From Mycobacterium shigaense (GTDB taxonomy: Bacteria > Actinomycetota > Actinomycetes > Mycobacteriales > Mycobacteriaceae), in assembly GCF_002356315.1 (NCBI RefSeq), contig NZ_AP018164.1, positions 4,092,001 through 4,156,000 of the forward strand: a stretch of DNA of 64,000 nucleotides. The letters are read 5' to 3'. Under the pieces are notes generated by a model, which was not told the origin of the DNA, made no database searches, and saw nothing but the letters and a program-made list of their open reading frames with translations. This document shows positions 58,723 through 64,000 of the stretch, piece after piece (the first letter of the stretch is position 1; each line of letters opens with the position of its first letter). Both the position numbers and the translations under genes were made by a program.

Positions 58723-59871
58723 GTGGACTTCTCATACCCGGCGGAGGTGGAACAGTTCCGCGCCGAGCTGAGCGCTTGGCTGTCGGCGAACCTGACCGAC
58801 GATGTGATCGCCGCGCGGCGGAGCCACGACGACGCGGGATTCGAGAAGCTGCGCGGGTGGAATCGCACGATGGCCGACGCCGGCTGGGCCGCGGTGTCGT
58901 GGCCCGCCGAGTACGGCGGCCGGGGCGCGACTGTGCTCGAGCAGTTGGTCTACACCGAGGAGACCACGCGGGCCCGGGCGCCGATGCCGCTCAACATGAT
59001 CGGCATGAACAACATCGCCCCGGCCATCATGCAGTACGGCACCGAATCCCAGAAGACGACGCTGCTCCCCCGCATGATGCGCGCCGACGACATCTGGTGC
59101 CAAGGCATGTCGGAGCCCGAGGCCGGATCCGATCTGGCGTCGCTGCGCACCAGAGCGGTGCCCGACGGTGACGACTTCGTGGTGACCGGCCAGAAGATCT
59201 GGACCTCGCTCGGGCATCGGGCGCAGTGGTGCCAACTGTATGTGCGCACCGACCCGGATGCCGCCAAGCACAAGGGCATCTCGTGCCTGATCGTCGACAT
59301 GCGACTGCCCGGCATCGAGGTTCGCCCGCTCGTCACACTCAACGGCGAGACCGATTTCGCCGAGGTCTTCTTCCACGACGTGCGCGTGCCCGTGGACGCG
59401 TTGCTCGGACCGCTGAACGGAGGCTGGAGTGTGGCCACCACCACGCTGAGCCACGAGCGAGCCGGCGCCGCGCGGCTGTACGCCGAGATGCAAGTGCGGC
59501 TGGAAGAACTGGTCGATGACATCGCCGCGCGCAGCGACGGCCTCGAGGACCCGGTGACGTTGCGGCGGCTCGGCGAAATCGCCGTCCGGATCAAATATCT
59601 CGAGGTGCTCTGCCAGCGCTCGATCTCCGCGACCCTGCACGGCGGTTCGCAGCTGGCGGCCTCCGGGACGGCCAGCCTCGCCAAGACGGTGTGGGGCGAG
59701 ATCGGACAAGACCTGGCCGCCTTGGCTTTCGACGTGCTCGGCATGGGCAGCGAGAACGCCGCGTGGGCCAACTACCGCCTGACGTCGCGGTCCCTGACCA
59801 TCGCGGGCGGCACCACCCAGATCAACAAGAACATCACCGCGCAGCGCGTGCTGGGATTGCCGCGCAGATGA
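58723..59871 (+). CDS. acyl-CoA dehydrogenase, first subunit (FadE-like)
   Basis: A 382-residue ACAD. SWPAEYGGRGATVLEQLVYT, MSEPEAGSDLASLRTRAV and VTGQKIWTSLGHRAQWC bind flavin and acyl-CoA; the C-terminus GGTTQINKNITAQRVLGLPR is typical. It overlaps the next ACAD gene by ATGA. Paired adjacent ACAD genes in mycobacteria usually form alpha2-beta2 enzymes for sterol-like or branched CoA esters (FadE28-FadE29 type). Confidence 0.92.
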   Translation: MDFSYPAEVEQFRAELSAWLSANLTDDVIAARRSHDDAGFEKLRGWNRTMADAGWAAVSWPAEYGGRGATVLEQLVYTEETTRARAPMPLNMIGMNNIAPAIMQYGTESQKTTLLPRMMRADDIWCQGMSEPEAGSDLASLRTRAVPDGDDFVVTGQKIWTSLGHRAQWCQLYVRTDPDAAKHKGISCLIVDMRLPGIEVRPLVTLNGETDFAEVFFHDVRVPVDALLGPLNGGWSVATTTLSHERAGAARLYAEMQVRLEELVDDIAARSDGLEDPVTLRRLGEIAVRIKYLEVLCQRSISATLHGGSQLAASGTASLAKTVWGEIGQDLAALAFDVLGMGSENAAWANYRLTSRSLTIAGGTTQINKNITAQRVLGLPRR

Positions 59872-60968
59872 ATCTCGAGCTCACCGCGGAGCAAGTGGCC
59901 CTGCGCGACACCGCGCGACGCTATCTTGCCGAGAAGGCGCCGGTTTCGGGCCATGTGCGCGAACTGCTCGACGATCCGACCGGCACGACCGAACAGGTCT
60001 GGCGCGGGCTCGCCGACCTCGGGACGACGGGCCTGCTGGTGCCGCAGGAATACGGCGGGGCCGGCATGACGATGGTCGAGGCCGGGATCGTCGCCGAGGA
60101 GCTCGGCGCCGCCCTGCATCCGGGTCCCTGGCTGTCGAGCGCGGTCGCCGCCGTCCGCGCGCTGACCCGCTTCGGCGTGAACGGCGCTGCCGCAAAGCTT
60201 TTGACGGGTCTTGCCGACGGCACCAACATCGCGACCGTGGGATTCCTGGACCCGTCCCAGGCCCCGCTCGCCGCGGTCGGGTCGGGTAGCACCGACGCGG
60301 TGCTGCGCGGCGAGCTTGCCGCCGTGCCCGACGCCGCGGCTGCCGACACCGTGCTGGTGCTCGCCGGCGACCCGAGCGAGCCAGGGCTGTATGCGGTGAC
60401 GACCGCGGGAGTCTCGATAACGCCGGTCCGCGGTATCGACCAGACCCGCAAGCAGTTTCACGTCACGCTCGACGACGCCCCCGCCACCCGGCTGGCCGCC
60501 CCGTCGCCGCAGGCCGTCGCGGCCGTCGTCGACGACGTGCTGATCGCGACCGCCGCCGATGCGCTGGGCGCCGCGCAGGCCGTCCTGCACCTGGCCGTCG
60601 AATACGCCAAGGTGCGAAAGCAATTCGGTCAGGTCATCGGCTCGTTCCAGGCCGTCCAGCATCTGTGCGTCGACATGTTCGAGACGGTGGAGTTGGCCCG
60701 CAGCGGGGTGGTGCACGCATTGTGGGCCGCCGACAACGCCGACGCCGGCGAGCGCCACCTGTCCGCCGTGCGGGCCAAGGCGTTCGCGGGGCGGCTGGCG
60801 ACCGTGGGCGATACCGCGATCCAGGTCTTCGGAGGAATCGGGTACACCTGGGAGCACGACGCTCACCTGTACCTCAAGCGGTTGCTGAACTGGAGCGCGT
60901 ACCTCGGCGGGCCCGAGCCTTACCTGACCGAGCTCGGCCGCGGTCTCGCGAACAGGGGACGCACATGA
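59868..60968 (+). CDS. acyl-CoA dehydrogenase, second subunit (FadE-like)
   Basis: A 366-residue ACAD. LVPQEYGGAGMTMVEAGIVA, YAKVRKQFGQVIGSFQAVQH and GGIGYTWEHDAHLYLKR are visible, with a diverged middle domain as in the beta subunits of heteromeric ACADs. The start ATG 59868 lies within the end of the preceding gene. The long frame opening at 59691 is not used. Confidence 0.92.
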   Translation: MNLELTAEQVALRDTARRYLAEKAPVSGHVRELLDDPTGTTEQVWRGLADLGTTGLLVPQEYGGAGMTMVEAGIVAEELGAALHPGPWLSSAVAAVRALTRFGVNGAAAKLLTGLADGTNIATVGFLDPSQAPLAAVGSGSTDAVLRGELAAVPDAAAADTVLVLAGDPSEPGLYAVTTAGVSITPVRGIDQTRKQFHVTLDDAPATRLAAPSPQAVAAVVDDVLIATAADALGAAQAVLHLAVEYAKVRKQFGQVIGSFQAVQHLCVDMFETVELARSGVVHALWAADNADAGERHLSAVRAKAFAGRLATVGDTAIQVFGGIGYTWEHDAHLYLKRLLNWSAYLGGPEPYLTELGRGLANRGRT

Positions 60969-61096
60969 TGGACGGCCGGGAGCCCCGGCAACGGCGTCGC
61001 CGACGGGGTGGTCGCGTACGACGGGGGGATTGGCCACCCCTCTGAAATGCCCCCAGCACCCCGGTATGCAGCGCATTTGTTGCCGGCAGTCTGATA

Positions 61097-61114
61097 ATCT
61101 TTTAACAAAGATTT
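61097..61114. promoter_or_regulatory. palindrome upstream of the double TetR gene
   Basis: AATCTTT-TAAC-AAAGATT has seven-base perfect arms, in an AT-rich island 70 bases before the regulator start. It is a likely autoregulatory operator. The remaining part of 60969-61183 has nothing recognisable. Confidence 0.6.
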
Positions 61115-61183
61115 GGTTCGGCTGGGAGGACGATTGCACTTGTTTGCACGGCCACGGTCCTGCGGGCTTGCGCGCCGCTAGTC

Positions 61184-62497
61184 ATGGCTAAAGCCGAGTC
61201 ACCGGCAAAGGGTCGGCCGCCGCCCACAGTTCGTGTCCAATCGGGCGTCAACATCGACGATGCCGGCACGCGGCGCACCGAGATCCTGCAAACCGCGGCA
61301 TCGTTGATCGCCTCCTCGGGTTTGCGGACGTCTTTGCAGGAGATCGCCGATGCCGCAGGGATTCTGCCGGGCAGCCTGTATCACCACTTCGAGTCCAAAG
61401 AGGCAATCCTCGTCGAGCTGATCCGGCGCTATCAGGACGATCTGGACCGCATCGGGCGCACCGCCCAGGCGCGACTGGACGAACCCAACACGCGAGGAGC
61501 CGCCGAGCAGATCATCGCGCTGGGAACGGCCATCGCCGAATGCGCGGTGCGGCACGGCGCCGCGCTGCAGATGTCGTTCTACGAGGGCCCCAGCACCGAT
61601 CCCGAACTGATGAAGCTGACCCGGCAACAGCCCACCTCGATTCAGGAGGCGATGCTGCAGACGCTGCGCGCGGCGCGCTGGAGCGGCTACATCAAACCCG
61701 ACATCGATCTGCCCACGCTGACCGACCGGATCTGTCAGACCATGCTGCAGGTGGGGCTCGCCGTGATGCGCCACAATTCGTCCACCGACCAGGTGGCCGA
61801 GCTGTTGTGCCGAATAATCTTGCAAGGCTTGGCGGTACGGCCGCCCACGGATGCGGCATTGGACCGGTCCAATGCCTTCAAGGCGGCCAGCGACGTGATC
61901 GAAACATGGGCCGACGACAGCGACGCCGACCCCAGCGACAAGGCGGCGCACGTGCGCGCGGTGGCACGAACCGAGTTCGGCCGCAAAGGTTTTGAGGTCA
62001 CCACCGTCAGGGACATCGCGTCGGCCGCGGGACTGGGCACCGGAACCGTCTACCGGGTGATCGGGTCGAAGGATGAACTCCTCGATTCGATCATGCGGTC
62101 ATTCGGCCAGAAGGTCGAGGCGGGCTGGGTCAGCGTGCTGCGCGCCGATGCGACCCCGATGGCGAAGTTGGATGCGCTGTGCTGGGTCAATGTCAATGCG
62201 CTGGGACAGTTTTCGGATGAATTCCGGATCCAGCTGGCGTGGATGCGGCAGTCGCCGCCGACGGCGAATCCGGGCTGGTCCTACACCACCCGCTTACGGC
62301 AAATGAAATCACTGCTCGCCGAGGGAATCCGGGCGGGCGAAATTCAGACCGAGGCGCCCTCGGTCGCGATGCTGGCCCGTTGCGTCATCGGCCTGCAGTG
62401 GATACCGGAGAACATGCTGCGCTCCGTGGGCAAGCGGGCGGCGCTGGTGCACACCCGCGACACTTTCCTGCGCGGTGCCGCCGTCCGCGGCAAATAA
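61184..62497 (+). CDS. two-domain TetR-family regulator
   Basis: A 437-residue protein with two TetR DNA-binding domains: first HTH in SLQEIADAAGILPGSLYHHF (about residues 47-66) and second in VRDIASAAGLGTGTVYRVIG (about 273-292), each followed by a helical ligand domain. One chain could bind a whole operator, or two different ones. It follows the ACAD genes and precedes an SDR, so it likely controls this cluster. Confidence 0.9.
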   Translation: MAKAESPAKGRPPPTVRVQSGVNIDDAGTRRTEILQTAASLIASSGLRTSLQEIADAAGILPGSLYHHFESKEAILVELIRRYQDDLDRIGRTAQARLDEPNTRGAAEQIIALGTAIAECAVRHGAALQMSFYEGPSTDPELMKLTRQQPTSIQEAMLQTLRAARWSGYIKPDIDLPTLTDRICQTMLQVGLAVMRHNSSTDQVAELLCRIILQGLAVRPPTDAALDRSNAFKAASDVIETWADDSDADPSDKAAHVRAVARTEFGRKGFEVTTVRDIASAAGLGTGTVYRVIGSKDELLDSIMRSFGQKVEAGWVSVLRADATPMAKLDALCWVNVNALGQFSDEFRIQLAWMRQSPPTANPGWSYTTRLRQMKSLLAEGIRAGEIQTEAPSVAMLARCVIGLQWIPENMLRSVGKRAALVHTRDTFLRGAAVRGK

Positions 62498-62534
62498 GCC
62501 CCTGATTCAATCCGGGCCTGGTATTGAACCGAAA

Positions 62535-62553
62535 AACTGTTACCCATACAGTT
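62535..62553. promoter_or_regulatory. palindrome upstream of the SDR gene
   Basis: AACTGT-TACCCAT-ACAGTT: six-base arms with a seven-base spacer, 45 bases before the SDR start and 38 bases after the TetR stop. It differs from the palindrome at 61097. Confidence 0.5.
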
Positions 62554-62597
62554 GAGCAGATAGAACCGCGTTAGCATTATCCGAGAAGAGGATTTCC

Positions 62598-63440
62598 ATG
62601 ACCATTGTCGATCGGTTGCGCTACGACGGCAAGCGCGCTCTCGTTGTGGGTGGCGCGACCGGCATGGGCGCGGCGGCGGCCAAGTCAGCGGCCGAGCTGG
62701 GCGCCGAAATCATCGTTTTGGACTACGCACCGGTGGGCTACGACGTCGCCCAGTCGGTGCAGGTGGACCTGCGCGACCCCGCCTCGATCGATGCCGCGCT
62801 CAGTCAGGTCGAGGGTCCCATTGACGCCGTGTTCTCCGCTGCCGGCGTCGCCGACGGGACGATCGACTTGATGAAGATCAACTTCATCGGCCACCGCCAC
62901 CTGATCGACCGTCTGCTCGAAAAGAACCAACTGCCCAACGGCTCGGCAATCTGCTTCATCTCCTCTGTCGCCGGCATGGGCTGGGAGAACGACCTGGACC
63001 TGATGCTGGACTTTCTTGCCACGCCGGACTTCGCGGCGGCCGAAGCCTGGTGCCAGGCGCACGAGGCCGAAGGCATCAACCACTACGGCACCAGCAAGAA
63101 GGCCATCAACACCTACGTGGCCACCCAGGGCTACCCGCTGGCAAAGAAGGGCATTCGCATCAACGCGATCTGCCCCGGCCCTACCGACACTCCGCTGGCC
63201 CAGGCCAACGCGGACCTGTGGCTGTCCTTCGCCCAGGACTACCGCGACGAGACCGGTTGCAAGGTGCACACGCCCGAGCAGATGGGCGACGTCATGGCAT
63301 TCCTCAACAGCGAGGCGGCCTGCGGCATCAGCGGAATCACGCTGCTGGTGGACTCCGGACACACGATGGCCTCCATGACCGGCGCCTACGCACCCGGCAA
63401 GATGATCATCGACATCATCATGGGCAAGGTAAAGCTCTAG
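62598..63440 (+). CDS. SDR, 3-alpha-HSD/carbonyl-reductase-like
   Basis: A 280-residue SDR. VVGGATGMGAAAAKSAAELG binds NAD(P); SAAGVAD, FISSVAGM and YGTSKKAIN (catalytic Ser, Tyr, Lys) follow. The extended loop after the Ser (WENDLDLMLDFLATPDF) is typical of 3-alpha-hydroxysteroid dehydrogenase/carbonyl reductase. AAGAGG is just upstream of the ATG. Confidence 0.9.
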   Translation: MTIVDRLRYDGKRALVVGGATGMGAAAAKSAAELGAEIIVLDYAPVGYDVAQSVQVDLRDPASIDAALSQVEGPIDAVFSAAGVADGTIDLMKINFIGHRHLIDRLLEKNQLPNGSAICFISSVAGMGWENDLDLMLDFLATPDFAAAEAWCQAHEAEGINHYGTSKKAINTYVATQGYPLAKKGIRINAICPGPTDTPLAQANADLWLSFAQDYRDETGCKVHTPEQMGDVMAFLNSEAACGISGITLLVDSGHTMASMTGAYAPGKMIIDIIMGKVKL

Positions 63441-63504
63441 CGGCGGTCGCAAGCGCGGCGTAGCCGGGCGAAGCGGGTCGCCACCATCGGCTCCGGCGGC
63501 CGCG

Positions 63505-63510
63505 TACGGT
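63505..63510 (+). promoter_or_regulatory. -10 box of the last gene (leaderless)
   Basis: TACGGT ends seven bases before GTG 63518. Confidence 0.45.
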
Positions 63511-63517
63511 CGAGGGC

Positions 63518-64000
63518 GTGGCACGAGTCATCGTCATCGGCGGGCACGGGAAAGTCGCACTGCAGCTCGCCCGCATCCTCAGCGAGCGCGGCGACGAGGT
63601 CACCTCGGTGTTCCGCAATCCCGAGCATTCCGACGACGTCGCGGCCACCGGCGCCACGCCCGTGGTGGCCGACATCGAGCGCCTCGACACCGACGCGCTG
63701 GCCGAGCTGGTGGCCGGGCATGACGCGGTCGTCTTCTCCGCCGGCGCCGGCGGCGGCAACCCCGCGCGGACCTACGCCGTGGACCGGGACGCCGCGATCC
63801 GGGTGATCGACGCCGCAGGGCGGGCGGGCGTCAAACGCTTCGTCATGGTCTCCTACTTCGGCGCCGGGCCGAATCACGGTGTTCCGCAAGATGATCCGTT
63901 CTTTGCCTACGCGGAGGCCAAGGCCGCCGCGGATGAACACCTACGGGCCAGCGAGCTGGACTGGACGGTGCTGGGTCCCGGGCGGCTGACGCTGGACGAG
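63518..64000 (+). CDS. NAD(P)H-binding SDR-like protein (3' end outside window)
   Basis: An open frame of 161 codons from GTG 63518 runs off the end. It begins VARVIVIGGHGKVALQLARI, the Rossmann motif of the NAD(P)-binding (NmrA/YwnB-like) group, with VFRNPEHSDDVAATGATPVV, VVFSAGAGGG, RFVMVSYFGAG and YAEAKAAAD downstream. This fits the atypical SDR 'NAD(P)H-binding' family. The complete function cannot be judged. Confidence 0.85.
   Translation, partial: MARVIVIGGHGKVALQLARILSERGDEVTSVFRNPEHSDDVAATGATPVVADIERLDTDALAELVAGHDAVVFSAGAGGGNPARTYAVDRDAAIRVIDAAGRAGVKRFVMVSYFGAGPNHGVPQDDPFFAYAEAKAAADEHLRASELDWTVLGPGRLTLDE

Noticed and set aside
1..64000. CRISPR arrays, insertion sequences, prophage or rRNA/tRNA genes
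   Set aside because: I found no regular spacer-repeat array, transposase, integrase or structural RNA gene other than the M-box.

Overview
This is a high-GC (roughly two-thirds G+C) chromosomal segment from a slow-growing Mycobacterium, most like the M. avium complex and its relatives. The call rests on gene content and order. From about 17 kb rightward the window follows, in inverted orientation, the M. tuberculosis order from Rv1180 down to about Rv1135A: Pks/PapA/MmpL10/Chp locus, DapC, FdxC, TB8.4, FbiC, MshB, LpqW, TypA, MutT2, PimE, Omt, sirtuin, MmpL13, Mcr and EchA. Several blocks I remember from M. tuberculosis are missing, namely fadD21, fadH, PE11/PE12/PPE17 and narGHJI. The species call is inference; the genus call is firm.

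Layout. 0-6 kb: 3' part of cysNC, then an M-box Mg2+ riboswitch leader with small upstream ORFs feeding a PPE gene frameshifted at its fifth or sixth codon, a UPF0324 (YeiH-like) exporter with a 38-residue companion, and a GAP/Sap membrane protein. 5-17 kb: an acyl-trehalose-type lipid locus (PE-PPE-domain hydrolase, MmpL10-like, PapA3-like, 2,116-residue Pks). 17-23 kb: an esterase, an APC permease carrying a C-terminal OB-fold, dapC-fdxC, and secreted TB8.4. 23-38 kb: fbiC, mshB, lpqW, typA, mutT2, phhB, pimE and two Ala/Pro-rich secreted proteins. 38-49 kb: small enzymes and regulators, tandem methyltransferases, a SIRT5-like sirtuin, mmpL13 as one intact ORF, a tiny leaderless transcript with a strong terminator, an SDR, mcr and a crotonase. 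49-55 kb: two paralogous SDRs around a CPBP protease, then a truncated type III polyketide synthase upstream of an ICMT-like methyltransferase and a flavoprotein. 55-64 kb: an acyl-CoA catabolic cluster (aldehyde dehydrogenase, thiolase and crotonase divergent from a two-gene acyl-CoA dehydrogenase, a double-domain TetR regulator and SDRs).

Shared themes. The lipid locus should build, transport and rearrange acyl-trehaloses. FbiC makes the F420 precursor used by the LLM oxidoreductase and the Rv1155-like protein. MshB makes mycothiol. LpqW and PimE act in one phosphatidylinositol-mannoside pathway. Many genes have a TANNNT -10 box ending 6-8 nt before the start codon, which predicts leaderless mRNAs. 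Several convergent pairs share stop codons. The most unusual points are the M-box/leader-peptide/PPE arrangement, the 46.7-46.9 kb mini-transcript, the decayed type III PKS cluster and the permease-OB-fold fusion.
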